Source of the DNA: Trachythela sp. YZ-2020
Taxonomy: Eukaryota; Cnidaria; Anthozoa; Malacalcyonacea; Clavulariidae
DNA: 64,000 nucleotides
NCBI GenBank assembly: GCA_016169945.1
Contig: JADLSH010000316.1
Location: 744,001 to 808,000 of the forward strand
Reading direction: 5' to 3'
In this document: piece after piece, positions 32,830-45,050 of the stretch
Numbering within the stretch: position 1 is the stretch's first letter
Layout of the letters: each line of letters opens with the position of its first letter
Program-made: the position numbers and the translations under genes
The notes under the pieces: model-generated
The model's database searches: none
Told to the model about the DNA's origin: nothing
What the model saw: the letters and a program-made list of their open reading frames with translations, nothing else

Positions 32830-34236
32830 TCTGAGTTTTTTCTTATGGCTTGCTGTTAGTTAGGAATTTGTTGGTATTAGTTTGCTAGATAATGAAGTCT
32901 TATAAATTGCTATGGTGATTCTTTAAACATCGTTCTATCATATAAAGATGTGATTCGTATGAAATTGTACCCTAAAGCTACGTTTGCTGCAGATTTTGCT
33001 ATCTATATATATATTTTATGTATAGTGTAGCTTAAAACGCGCGCTATATTATTGTAATTTTGCGTGGTTGTAATACAAGCTATGACACATCATTTAATTA
33101 TTTGCTAGCATGAATTACGTTTCAAGTATTTGGACAAATACACTACCAAGTCTAATTTTACAAACAAAATGTGAAATCCCTATTTGTAGACAAGTAATTA
33201 TCATGCGGGAAAGTCTAAATAGCACAAGTAACCGCACGTCTCCACAAGTAACCATCTTTAAGCATTCAAATAAGATGCAATGTGCAGTTATTTTGGACAA
33301 ATATAACTGTCTAATGTTGCACACAAATTGTGAATTCGCTATTTGTTAACGAATAATCATCATCCAAGTATAAATAGCGCAAGTTACCACAAGTAACCAC
33401 AAGTAACCATCAGTAAGCATATATAAGTAAGTATATCATATATAGTTATTTAATCAAATGGTTACTTGTGGTTACTTGTGGTTACTTGTGCAAAAAGTCT
33501 GTTATTTTTAGATAAACACATGGTTACTTGGCATTAATATATATATGTGTATTATATATACATATATAATCTGTATATAAGCATAATATACGCAATAAAC
33601 ACAACAATTTTGTTTGCATTAGCCTTGGCTATAAGCATTATGTAATACGACACCAATGCATTAGTCAGGCAAATTTGCGAGATTTAAAAAATATTTTGCT
33701 ACTAAATAAAGCGTGTTTAAATAAAGTTTTTCTATCTATCTATGTATTCAGTCAACATTATACAACAATAAAATAAAATAAGTATGATAAGTATGAAATT
33801 AGGACTTCTTTCTCGGAGTTGCATTATTGCTCTTTTGAGTTTGCGTTCATGCATCTCGTTGTGTCAATGATTTACGCCGACCTTGATAAGACTTTTTCAG
33901 CTTTTCGGTATTTTTATTTTTAGTATCAAACAGCTTAAAAACTCTTAGAACACTTGACTTTGACATGTTAACGCAATTTTCCGATACGAATATTTGAATT
34001 CGCGCCTCAGCAAGAGGGCTAAAGCTCGCTGTTCTGCCGTTAAATCATGAATTCATGCCATGTTTGTATATTAAAATGAAACTATTGTTACGCAATATAA
34101 TTAATTTTGGAATGATATCGACCTATCAATAGCTCAATTGCCACTGAATTCTTGCTGAAAGTTTCATAAAGATATCTTGTTTAGTTTTCAAGTTACAGAC
34201 ATTTCAAAAGTATGATAACGCAGTAAAATACTCAGA
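32830..34236. repeat. array body copy 2, uninterrupted
   Basis: 1,407 bp, nearly identical to body 3. At 32970-32990 it shows the empty site (GCTACGTTTGCTG) for the LINE of body 1. No gene. Confidence 0.8.
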
Positions 34237-34490
34237 CAATCAGTGACATAATTATTGGACCGCTTACCCTGAAAAGGCAAAATTCCCCCCTTCCCCCCTT
34301 TTCAATGTTGGTAGTCTAACATGCATTTTCTATGTTACATGCTATTGTCTCGTGTTAGGCTGTCGATGCTTTTTCTAGCAGATAAACCAACATTGAACCG
34401 GGGGGAGGGGGTTTACCAGTGAATTTTGCACAATGGTGTTCAAAAATTCCCTTTCCATACAAGTGTCCCAAATTTCAATGTCACTGATTG
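34237..34490. mobile_element. 254-bp MITE, array copy 3
   Basis: Internal copy, same orientation. It shares CTCGTGTTAGG with copy 4, against CTCGTATTAGG in copies 1 and 2. Confidence 0.8.
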
Positions 34491-35901
34491 TCTGAGTTTT
34501 TTCTTATGGCTTGCTGTTAGTTAGGAATTTGTTGGTATTAGTTTGCTAGATAATGAAGTCTTATAAATTGCTATGGTGATTCTTTAAACATCGTTCTATC
34601 ATATAAAGATGTGATTCGTATGAAATTGTACCCTAAAGCTACGTTTGCTGCAGATTTTGCTATCTATATATATATTTTATGTATAGTGTAGCTTAAAACG
34701 CGCGCGCTATATTATTGTAATTTTGCGTGGTTGTAATACAAGCTATGACACATCATTTAATTATTTGCTAGCATGAATTACATTTCAAGTATTTGGACAA
34801 ATACACTACCAAGTCTAATTTTACAAACAAAATGTGAATTCCCTATTTGTAGACAAGTAATTATCATGCGGGAAAGTCTAAATAGCACAAGTAACCGCAC
34901 GTCTCCACAAGTAACCATCTTTAAGCATTCAAATAAGATGCAATGTGCAGTTATTTTGGACAAATATAACTGTCTAATGTTGCACACAAATTGTGAATTC
35001 GCTATTTGTTAACGAATAATCATCATCCAAGTATAAATAGCGCAAGTTACCACAAGTAACCACAAGTAACCATCAGTAAGCATATATAAGTAAGTATATC
35101 ATATATAGTTATTTAATCAAATGGTTACTTGTGGTTACTTGTGGTTACTTGTGCAAAAAGTCTGTTATTTTTAGATAAACACATGGTTACTTGGCATTAA
35201 TATATATATATGTGTATTATATATACATATATAATCTGTATATAAGCATAATATACGCAATAAACACAACAATTTTGTTTGCATTAGCCTTGGCTATAAG
35301 CATTATGTAATACGACACCAATGCATTAGTCAGGCAAATTTGCGAGATTTAAAAAATATTTTGCTACTAAATAAAGCGTGTTTAAATAAAGTTTTTCTAT
35401 CTATCTATGTATTCAGTCAACATTATACAACAATAAAATAAAATAAGTATGATAAGTATGAAATTAGGACTTCTTTCTCGGAGTTGCATTATTGCTCTTT
35501 TGAGTTTGCGTTCATGCATCTCGTTGTGTCAATGATTTACGCCGACCTTGATAAGACTTTTTCAGCTTTTCGGTATTTTTATTTTTAGTATCAAACAGCT
35601 TAAAAACTCTTAGAACACTTGACTTTGACATGTTAACGCAATTTTCCGATACGAATATTTGAATTCGCGCCTCAGCAAGAGGGCTAAAGCTCGCTGTTCT
35701 GCCGTTAAATCATGAATTCATGCCATGTTTGTATATTAAAATGAAACTATTGTTACGCAATATAATTAATTTTGGAATGATATCGACCTATCAATAGCTC
35801 AATTGCCACTGAATTCTTGCTGAAAGTTTCATAAAGATATCTTGTTTAGTTTTCAAGTTACAGACATTTCAAAAGTATGATAACGCAGTAAAATACTCAG
35901 A
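34491..35901. repeat. array body copy 3, uninterrupted
   Basis: 1,411 bp. It differs from body 2 mainly by short AT-repeat length changes and a few substitutions. No gene. Confidence 0.8.
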
Positions 35902-36155
35902 CAATCAGTGACATAATTATTGGACCGCTTACCCTGAAAAGGCAAAATTCCCCCCTTCCCCCCTTTTCAATGTTGGTAGTCTAACATGCATTTTCTATGT
36001 TACATGCTATTGTCTCGTGTTAGGCTGTCGATGCTTTTTCTAGCAGATAAACCAACATTGAACAGGGGGGAGGGGGTTTACCAGTGAATTTTGCACAATG
36101 GTGTTCAAAAATTCCCTTTCTACACAAGTGTCCCAAATTTCAATGTCACTGATTG
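35902..36155. mobile_element. 254-bp MITE, array copy 4 (right end)
   Basis: Outer-right MITE; it stops exactly at ATGTCACTGATTG followed by the TA duplication and TPR coding sequence. Confidence 0.8.
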
Positions 36156-38760
36156 TAGGTTGTTGTAAGAAGCGGCAACGGCAGTATGGTTTGGTCCTAA
36201 CTGTTTTATTTGAATTTCAAGTGCCCGTTGATGATAATCTTTAGCTTCTTCCAGTTCACCTTTTTTCCCACACACAATACCTAGGTTGTTGTAAGAACCA
36301 GCAAGGTCAGTATGGTTTGGTCCTAACTGTTTTATTTGAATTTCAAGTGCCCGTTGATGATAATCTTTAGCTTCTTCCAGTTCACTTTTTTCCACACACA
36401 TTACCTAGGTTGTTGTAAGAAGCGGCAACGTCAGTATGGTTTGGTCCTAACTGTTTTATTTGAATTTCAAGTGCCCGTTGATGATAATCTTTAGCTTTTT
36501 CCAGTTCACCTTCATCCTGGCACACATTACCTAGGTTGTTGTAAGAAGCAGCAACGACAGTATGGTTTGGTCCTACCTGTTTTATTTGAATTTCAAGTAC
36601 CCGTTGATGATAATCTTTAGCTTTATCCAGTTCACCTTCATTCTGGCACACATTGCCTAGGTTGCCGTGAGAAGCGGCTACGTCAGTATGGTTTGGTCCT
36701 AACTTTTCTTTCCGAATATTAAGTGCCTTATGTAAATAGTTTTTTGCTTCTTGGAGTACACCTAATTTTTTATTTAATATACCGTGTTGGTCGTAAATAT
36801 CAGCCACATGAAGATTTTCTTTCCAGCCTTTCCAAATTTGAAGATTTGATTTTAGGAATTCCATAGACAGCTCAAACTCGCAATATTGATGTAAAATGTT
36901 CGCAAAAAACAGGTATACTTAAGAAATTCTAGTTTTCTCAAAGTCTAAACTTACTGAATTTAACGCATGCTCTGGAAATAATTTGTTAATCTCTGTGTGG
37001 AATGTTTTCAAATGTGGGATCAATTTGATTTTATCTTCTCTATCTTTGAAGTAAAAAAGTAATTTTACAACTTCGTGAACTATACATTTCCCATTAACAT
37101 GTGTTCCTACATTGGGAGTATTGCTCTGCGTAAAATTGTCCATTTCAGATCGCTTGCAATGACAAAATGACTTAACGGCTTCATGAACAACACGATGTAG
37201 ACGGATATCGCGCTCTTCATTTTCAACCGGAATGAACAACGAACAATCATTTATTGCAAGACGGATATCTTCTGCATCTATCTTTTCATCTTGCTGCCGA
37301 ATTTATTTGACAATAAGATCAAGTGGTAGTGGTTCAAAAGATATCAGGGAGAAAAGTTGGAATGTGTGTTTCAAAATTGTACTTTCTGCACATTTTTTAA
37401 CAGCTAAAAACACAGCAGCGGACATGGTGGACGAACATGCTGAATTCATCTTGGAAAGACGTTCTTCTGTTAATTCTCTTTTACCGTTTTCTAACTTGCG
37501 TAAATAGTCTCGCCACGAAAAATCAGGAGAACAATTTGGCTCGATGACTTGTCTCATGTACACAGCAGCCGCGGCCATTGCCAGGGGTTGGCTATCCAAC
37601 GTCTCTGCATCTTCATCTAACAACGGGTCACTGGCGTCAGTTTTTGATAACAGGGCAAGAAGCTGGCGACATTCTCGCGTATTCATACCGAGACTTAGTG
37701 AAACATGTTTAGTGAACAAACTATCAGGTGGGACAGAAGTTCTGTTTTGCGTTGTTAAAATAATTTGGCCATTATTCCAAACTTCGTCGCCCATCTGAGG
37801 CAGTAGAGAGGAAATGTTGGCGAGACTTTCCACATTGTCTACTATAATCCACCACCTCATCCAAAATTTAATTCTAGTGGTTATGTGTGATCTTAAATCT
37901 TCGATCTTCTTATCTTTTGGTTTGGATGAATTCACAATATGTTCCAATGTACTTTCATTGCAGTTTAGACGTCGACAAAAATCTTGATATGAGTGTAGAA
38001 GAGAATCTAAATCTTTTCCGTCTATTGTCATCACAAATGTTGTTTCGGTTTGCCAATTTACACCTTTGTAAATATCATCGCAAACCTGTCTGGCGAGTTG
38101 AGATTTTCCACTTCCAGGATTTCCAGAAATATAGAGATATGTAAGTTTACCGTCGTTATCGCTGTACAACTTTTGAAGGTCTTGACCTATTTCACGTACT
38201 TTATCAGAACGGTAAACGACTTCGTGTGCCGGCTTGGAAGGTAGAACTTGAAACGATTTGTAAAGGTTTCTCTCAACTTTAATTCGAACGATTTCATTGG
38301 TTGGAAGTCCCAAGGCTTTTAATGCATTTTCAACGCGAGTTGTCATGGTTTGAAAGTCTCTATCGGTGAGTTTCCCTTCAGAATGCATAATATCATTTCG
38401 TATTTTTCTAAGATCATCGACTTGGCTCTTTATTGTTGGATTAAGGCTTTTTTGACCAATCGAAGTAGAGTAAAGAATTGCATCAAAAAGCACTGAACAA
38501 TCCCACTGATTTGTATCTCCATCTTGAAATTTTGCCTGGTAGACATTCTTGTTTGGTCTTTTTCGTGTTTGTTCCAGATGAAAGAGCTGCTGACCACTTA
38601 CGTTGGTGTCATCCCATGCCCCAAAGGAAGGCTGGTAACGATTGTTCCACTCTTGTTTAAAAATTGTTCTCAATCCTTTACTTACAACTTCATTCACAAT
38701 TTTTCCCATACAAATATAATTTTGTTCCTGCTCGTTTTCCCATGGTAGTATAGTTGACAT
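36156..38760 (-). pseudogene. NLR-like gene copy 2, 5' part (HEPN, NB-ARC, first TPRs)
   Basis: From the ATG at 38760 the frame is open for 485 codons and almost identical to copy 3, with HEPN RNDIMH, P-loop ISGNPGSGKS and Walker B-like WWIIVDNVESL. It then meets a nonsense codon (TAC to TAA at about 37303) in the winged-helix region, a second one (GAA to TAA at about 36919) before the TPRs, and a one-base deletion near 36390 in the repeats. About six TPRs precede the transposon junction at 36157. The lesions fall after the nucleotide-binding domain. A truncated HEPN-NB-ARC protein of about 485 residues could still be made, but the full receptor cannot. Confidence 0.85.
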
Positions 38761-39798
38761 TCCAGCTATATGGCTCTTGAAATTTCTAAATTTAGCGAAA
38801 GAAATTTCTTAGAATATCATCAATAAATTAATTCTATATCAATGAAAATCTTAAATTAATCACATTTCCCCGAGTCAGCGAGGGTACTAATTCCGCTCGG
38901 ATATTCACACCCTGGTATGTGATTGAACATAGCGGACTGCAAAGTCGTCACATAGGCGACTTGCACTAAAGGCTAGTTCTCATATGTCGCCGTTGGTCGG
39001 CGATCTATTGTATTCTCAGCCGACAGACAAAGCATTTTACACACCAATGACCACCGACAATGGACATCGCCGATTCTTGCGACATATGAGAACTAGCCTT
39101 AAGGAGTCACGCGACCTTAATCTCCTTAAAATAGTAGGTATGGATTTATAATACTAGATAAAGTATACTGAGTTGTATTTCAATTCCGAAATTTTGGATT
39201 TTAAAACTCATATTGAATAAGACAAAATGGCAATGTTCTAACTTGTCACGTGACTAATATAGAAGTTTTAAGCATGTGCGAAATCATTTACATTTTCATG
39301 ATTAAAGACGGAATAATCCTATCAAGATATCACGTCAACTACTATTTAAAATACATATAAAAAAATAGAACCAAGTATAATATAGAATATGTTCAACTAC
39401 GGTTCAATTACGGTAGGCTATTTTCCCCGAGCTGGCCCGAAGCGGCGTCGGAGGGTATTAATTCCGTTCGGATATTTACACCCCGGTATGTGACAACATA
39501 GCGGAATGTAAAGTTGTCCGCCAGTATGAAATTGACGGTTTTCTACGTTATGCGCATGGGCGAGTTGAGGCCGAGAGAAAACTGGTAACTAGAAAACTCA
39601 TGATTGGCTGAGAAAAAAAATATTTTTATCTATGCGTCAGAAACTTAACTGCCATTTTGCAAACTTTTTAAAAAATTAAAATAAACCGACAAGCAAAGTC
39701 CCTAAAACGAGAAAAATGAAAATTATTTACATGTTAAAATTAACAGCAGGAAAAAAAAAGTCAAAAGATTGAAGAAAGATAAGATTTTCGAGTTTTAA
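38761..39798. other. 5' flank of NLR-like gene copy 2, proximal part
   Basis: Matches 52531-53560. It holds the MITE and the two related modules of about 70 bp (38880-38955 and 39445-39520). No gene. Confidence 0.45.
38969..39100. mobile_element. 132-bp MITE (unit 2 copy)
   Basis: Complete, with 22-bp perfect inverted ends AAGGCTAGTTCTCATATGTCGC, in the same place as in units 1 and 3. Confidence 0.75.
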
Positions 39799-42700
39799 CC
39801 CCTTCTCGTTTTACGGCTTGCGCCGTAATTACGACCGGTTGTTTCAAAATGTAAATATCTCCAGACGTGTTTATTCTCTGCAAACAGGACACGCGTCATT
39901 CGATAGCTTGTGACTTCCTCTTTAAAATTGTATTTAGTTTGTCCCGGTTCATATTACATATCCAAATTAATTTGCATACATGTTCATAAATTATCTAAAA
40001 ATTTTACAATTATTGTTGAAATAAATCGGAATTGCCAGGGCAAGATTTATTATTTTCGAGCAAATGTTACACCCGAAATTGTAGCTCATGTAAAAAGGAA
40101 TATTATTGGAAAGTTTCATTGCATTTGAAGAAGTAGAAGTATTTTTTTTTATTTTTTGAAAGTCGCATACAAAATGCCGAGATCGTTGAAATTTGATTCC
40201 CGCACGCGCAAATTAATTACGAAATGCCATATAAGGTCAGTGTTGATTGCTATAAACCAATGAAAATCCGCCATCTAGGCAATTACATCACGCGGAATCG
40301 ACTGCCGGTACTTTCAATACGCTAGGATGCAAAGCCGCGGAGATTTAGCTTCCGAAGTTGCTCGAGCGTGCGCCGACAAAACCGGGATTTCGCAATTGGA
40401 CGGGATTTTCTAGTCTAGGACCTGTATAGGAGTTTGTATGCGTTTCATTTAGCACAGGCAATCTCAACTGTTTTAGGGTAAAATGACCATGGCGGTCAAC
40501 ATGGCATATGTGCGAAAACCTGAATCCGGGACGAAAGTCCTGAAAATGACCCCGCCCTGAAACAGCAGTGCCGACATAGCTCTAACTTCCGAAAAGCAGA
40601 AGCGACAGCCTTTCTGAAGTGCTTATAGTGTTTAGAAGGTTGCTATTAGGGGTAGTTATTGGAAGGAAAAATTTGTCTAAGTATAATATTTTACAAGAAA
40701 ATGACCATGCACCACCCCAGGTCAACTGCTAATTATCCATGAAATAACTAATATACCTGGCAGAGATTAAATTTTCTTATTTCCTAACAATTTTTATCAT
40801 GGGATGAAAAACTATGCTTAATTTAATATAATTATCGTAGATTTCATAAGGATTGACATTGTTTTGTTTAAATATAATACATTTTATTTCACTTACCCCC
40901 CACCAAAACACGCAAATTCAGCCATATTTTGCCGTCTTGTTCGCTTTTTATCGCCGAGTCTCGCAAGTATCATCCAATTGTTGTACTTTTACATAATGAT
41001 AGAGGGCTAAAGAAGATTTCAACCAAGTTTCGTCAAGTTTTGAAGCAGTGCAGTGTATTTTATCTTCGATATTGTGTCCTTCGATATTTCGTTAAATAGC
41101 GGCCATTGCAATGCCTCGCCGCTTGTCTTCCCGATAAATTCCACTTCTTCGTCTTCATATGTATTTAGATTACAGTATCCAAGAGTACTTCATTGTAGAA
41201 TAGTCCCAATCGGAAAACTAGAGTAGTATACTACCAATTGAAAGGAAAAAACCTCCCATAACAAATTTAGGATCAGAATCAAAGACACAAGTTTAAAAAT
41301 AATTTGAAAGTCACGCGCAATCTTCGCGAAAACTCCTCGTGGCTGCTTGACAGGGGGGGGGATATTTTCACGAAACGCTGGTTCGCCACCACAGAACCCA
41401 GTAAATATATTATATTTATTGCATTTTTATGATTTATGATAAAAACAATAGAAAATACGCAAATATTTATTGTTTTTTTCATAAATCATAAAAATACAAT
41501 AAATATAATATATTTACTGGGTTCTGTGGTGGCGAACAGCGTTTCGTGAAATATTACCACTGTCAAGTAGCCCACGAGGAGTTTTCGCGAAGATTGCGCG
41601 TGACTTTCAAATTATTTTAAACTTGTGTCTTTGATTCTGATCCTAAATTTGTTATGGGAGGTCTTTTCCTTTCAAGTGGGAGTATAGTACTCTAGTTTTT
41701 CGATTGGGTCTATTCTACAATGAAGTACTCTTGGATACTGTAATCTAAATACATATGAAGACGAAGAAGTGGCATTTATCGGGAAGACAAGCGGCGAGGC
41801 ATTGCAATAGCCGCTATTTAACGAAATATCGAAGGACACAATATCGAAGATAAAATACACTGCACTGCTTCAAAACTTGACGAAACTTGGTTGAAATCTT
41901 CTTTAGCCATCTATCATTATGTAAAAGTACAACAATTGGATGATACTTGCGAGACTCGGCGATAAAAAGCAAACAAGAAGGCAAAATATGGCTGAAATCG
42001 TGTTTTGGTGGGGGGTAAGTGAAATAAAATGTATTATATTTAAACAAAACAATGTCAATCCTTATGAAATCTACAATAATTATATTAAATTAAGCATAGT
42101 TTTTCATCCCATGATAAAAATTGTTAGGAAATAAGAAAATTTAATCTCTGCCAGGTATATTAGTTATTTCATGGATAATTAGCAGTTGACCTGGGGTGGT
42201 GCATGGTCATTTTCTTGTAAAATATTATACTTAGACAAATTTTTCCTTCAAATAACTACCCCTAAAAGCAACCTTCTAAACACAATAAGCACTTCAGAAA
42301 GGCTGTCTCTTCTGCTTTTCGGAAGTTAGAGCTATGTCGGCACTGCTGTTTCAGGGCGGGGTCATTTTCAGGACTTTCGTCCCGGATTCAGGTTTTCGCA
42401 CATATGCCATGTTGACCGCCATGGTCATTTTACCCTAAAACAGTTGAGATTGCCTGTGCTAAATGAAACGCATACAAACTCCTATACAGGTCCTAGACTA
42501 ACGAGAAAAGTCGAGAATTGTCATAAAATGGCTAGTTTATTTAGTATGGATATTTAAATACATCCTTTCGAACAGGACTTTCAAGAGCTATCCAATGGTC
42601 ACACTTAGGAGTTTGTAGCGTGTAAACCAAAGGTAGGAAAGCGAAATGAATATATAATTAGTTTGTATTATTGTTAATTTGTAAACAATACAAAGTTCAG

Positions 42701-42892
42701 AGGTGTTTGAAAGGGGTTAAATTGGCCGCGTACCATTGTAAACAAACACAATTTACTTCTCTAAAGACAACGTAAAACGCTGAATCGAACGGTGGCATTT
42801 TCATCTACATAGCATGCACTGAACCGAAGATATGAAAACTGCAAAAGTAAGACGATATCGTCTTACTTTAGTCAGCACCAAACGAGAAGGGG
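39799..42892. mobile_element. 3.1-kb TIR element with a giant palindrome (piggyBac-like ends?)
   Basis: Perfect 13-bp inverted ends CCCCTTCTCGTTT / AAACGAGAAGGGG. Unit 3 shows the empty site (GAGTTTTAAAGCG near 53560). The left junction is TTAA|CCCC and the right one GGGG|TAAA. This fits a piggyBac-type TTAA duplication with one base lost, or a 3-bp TAA duplication as in PIF/Harbinger; I cannot decide. The middle 2.1 kb is an inverted repeat, listed separately. A 24-bp perfect palindrome (AAGTAAGACGATATCGTCTTACTT) lies near the right end. No transposase frame was seen, so it is non-autonomous. Confidence 0.75.
40411..42500. repeat. near-perfect palindrome, two arms of about 1.03 kb
   Basis: The left arm, from TAGTCTAGGACCTG (40411), is the reverse complement of the right arm ending CAGGTCCTAGACTA (42500). 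The centre is near 41455, in a loop of about 15 bases (GAAAATACGCAAATA). Differences between arms are few: single substitutions and a short indel around 41350/41560. Confidence 0.85.
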
Positions 42893-43460
42893 TAAAAAAA
42901 GCGATTCCTGCCAGATGGTCTAAGGTTTCATTTTTCCCAACTGCACCTGGCTATGCCTAACAAATGTACATCAATTTTCGTTCTAACATTCCATCCACAA
43001 ACACCATGAACTATTATTCCCACCGAACGAGATGCCGAGAAAAATCTTAGTATTTACCCATATACCATATACTGGCATCCCTCCCATTTATATGTACACG
43101 AACTTGCGGTTAATGTTGAGCAACTGGATTCTGTAGCTGAGTTGCTTAGAGCACTGCACCGGAATCGCAGTGCCGCAGGTTTGAATCCTGCCAGAGTGCT
43201 TAAGGTTGCATTTTTCGCAACTGCTCCTGGCTAGGTCTAAAAATGTATATCAATTTTCGTTCGAATATTCCATCCAGAAACACCATCAACTATTATTCCC
43301 ATTGAACGAGATGTCGAGAAAAATCTTAGTATTTTTAAAAACGTCAACAGATTTGGTAGTAACAGTATCTGATGGAAGTTTATTCCACTCACTAATTGTG
43401 CTAGGAAAAAAAGAATATTTAAAAATATTTATTCTTGCTCAGGGGATTCTAAATTTAAAC
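42893..43460. other. 5' flank of NLR-like gene copy 2, distal part
   Basis: Resumes the flank shared with unit 3. It has two related segments of about 150 bp (around 42901-43075 and 43185-43335), with a tRNA-like sequence between them. Confidence 0.5.
43126..43199 (+). repeat. tRNA-like segment (unit 2 copy)
   Basis: Box A-like TAGCTGAGTTG (43134-43144) and box B GGTTTGAATCC (43178-43188). The T stem (GCAGG/CCTGC) is intact, an anticodon-like stem ACTGC/GCAGT has a nine-base loop, and the acceptor ends (GGATTCT/AGAGTGC) pair partly. The oversized anticodon loop and repeat context point to a tRNA-derived SINE head rather than a working tRNA gene. Confidence 0.5.
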
Positions 43461-45050
43461 CACAGGGGGCCCAACTACGGTTTATGTCTGTAAAAAAGTG
43501 TAAAATAATAAACTTACTTGGAAAAGAATCCAAAAGATTTCCATTAACAATATATATATTAATATTTTGCGGAGAAAGAACAGCAAAGTTTAGTCTATAT
43601 GAAGTAGTGTAGAGTATTCAACCGGTAAGTAATGCGGGCGCATATGGAATTAATAATAAAATAAGTATAATTAATAGAAGGGTTGAAACACGGGTCACGT
43701 GATCGTTCGATGTGTACCACGACTAGCCTGTCCACACGGAGAATTCCGATCACAGTTCGGAAATGCATCTCAAAGCTAGTTTTGGCTACTTCACGCTACG
43801 GGTTTATCGGTTAATATATAATAAAGTTAACATGTAATTCAAATATTCAATTATATCATAAACAAACATACAATTAAAAGAAAGGGGACAAACTAAAAAA
43901 TTCATGACGTCAGCGTGGATAGGCTAGTCGTGGTACACATATCGCGATAATGGCGAAGAATGCTTGCTCTTAAAAATCATTTAGTAACAGGTTTATTTAT
44001 GCTTTTTCTTTACTGGCTATCTTTGTTCATCAACGAGAACACTAAATACGTAGTAAAATAATCAAATTAAGTTGAAACGGTTAAGTTAGAAGCATTTAAA
44101 AATGTCACGTGACTTTTGTTTCATCCCTTTCTTTCTTCTACTTATTATAACGCCTGCAAGGGACAGGCGGTGCGGACTAATTCCACATGCGCCCGCATTA
44201 GTCAGTTGCTTACGATTGTGAAGTACTTCATATAGACTAAACTTTGCTGTTCTTTCTCCGCAAAATATTAATATATATATTGTTCATGGAAATCTTTCGG
44301 ATTCTTTTCCAAGTAAGTTTATTATTTTACACTTTTTTACAGACATAAATCGTAGTTGGGCCCCCTGTGTTTAAACTGGCGACTACCCCGTGTCCTCATC
44401 TCATTATTTCGGATTAAATATTCTCCCCAGTTGCCACCTAGATAACCATGGCACATCTTAAACATAGTGACAAATTTTGCTCGTTTTCTCATATTTTCGA
44501 GGGTGTCCCAATTCAAACTTTGTAGCATATTTGACACGCTTGGTGCTTGGTCATACTGTCCACGACATAAACGGGCTGCCTTTCTTTGACCTCTTTCAAT
44601 CGCTTTTATATCTTTCTTGAGATATGGATCCCATGCGGTACAGGCATATCAAAGTTTTGGTCTCACAAGAGTCGTATACGCAATTTCCTTCACATTTTGT
44701 GGACAATTTCAAAGTTTGCGTTTGATCACTTACTCAGTTTGCTTTAGATGTGATGTTTATATTAAGGGGTGACCATTTAATTTTGTGATCAAGAGTGACT
44801 CCAATATATGAATGCGATTCAACTTCTTCCAATACTTCGCCACAGAACACGTATTGACGCCTAGGTGGTGGGTTTGGCTTGGTCGTAATTCATATAATTT
44901 TACATTAAATTCCATTTGCCATTTTTGTTGCCAAATTTCTAGACGATACAGGTCACCTTGAAGGTCGATGGTGTGTTCTACGCTTGTGATTGTAGCGTAA
45001 TGCAGCGTATCATCAGCAAATATATACATATTACATAGAGCAAAAATAGG
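43330..45050 (-). mobile_element. LINE remnant, split by a 909-bp element (unit 2 copy)
   Basis: Same fragment as in unit 1: C-terminal RT region at 43330-43460 and 44370-44540, FADDT block near 45010-45029, then the unit junction. It is interrupted at 43461-44369. Confidence 0.6.
43461..44369. mobile_element. 909-bp DNA transposon with about 145-190-bp TIRs
   Basis: Ends CACAGGGGGCCCAACTACG and the reverse complement. The inverted repeat stays nearly perfect for about 145 bp and recognisable to about 190 bp (to AATGCGGGCGCAT). It is flanked by the 7-bp direct repeat TTTAAAC (43454-43460, 44370-44376). Units 1 and 3 have the empty site (AAATTTAAACTGGCG). The 7-bp duplication and CACAGGGG end did not let me assign a superfamily. 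No coding capacity. Confidence 0.85.

Larger units (their letters stand above)
28421..36155. mobile_element. composite DNA transposon array inserted in a TPR repeat
   Basis: 7,735 bp inserted in the gene with a TA target duplication (28419-28420 and 36156-36157). The outer ends are perfect inverted repeats, CAATCAGTGACAT and ATGTCACTGATTG. TA duplication and an ...ATTATTGGACC sub-end suggest a Tc1/mariner-type non-autonomous element (inference). Inside are four copies of a 254-bp MITE in the same orientation, at 28421, 32576, 34237 and 35902. They alternate with three copies of a body of about 1.41 kb; the first body is split by a LINE. The period of the intact units is 1,661-1,665 bp. No transposase was found. 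Confidence 0.85.

Noticed and set aside
28421..36155. LTR retrotransposon made of 254-bp direct repeats
   Set aside because: The 254-bp units have inverted ends (CAATCAGTG/CACTGATTG), no TG...CA boundaries, a TA target duplication and no retroviral-type genes between them.
43126..43199. Functional tRNA gene
   Set aside because: The anticodon-like loop has nine bases, the acceptor stem pairs poorly, and the sequence sits in a repeat; a tRNA-derived repeat is more likely.
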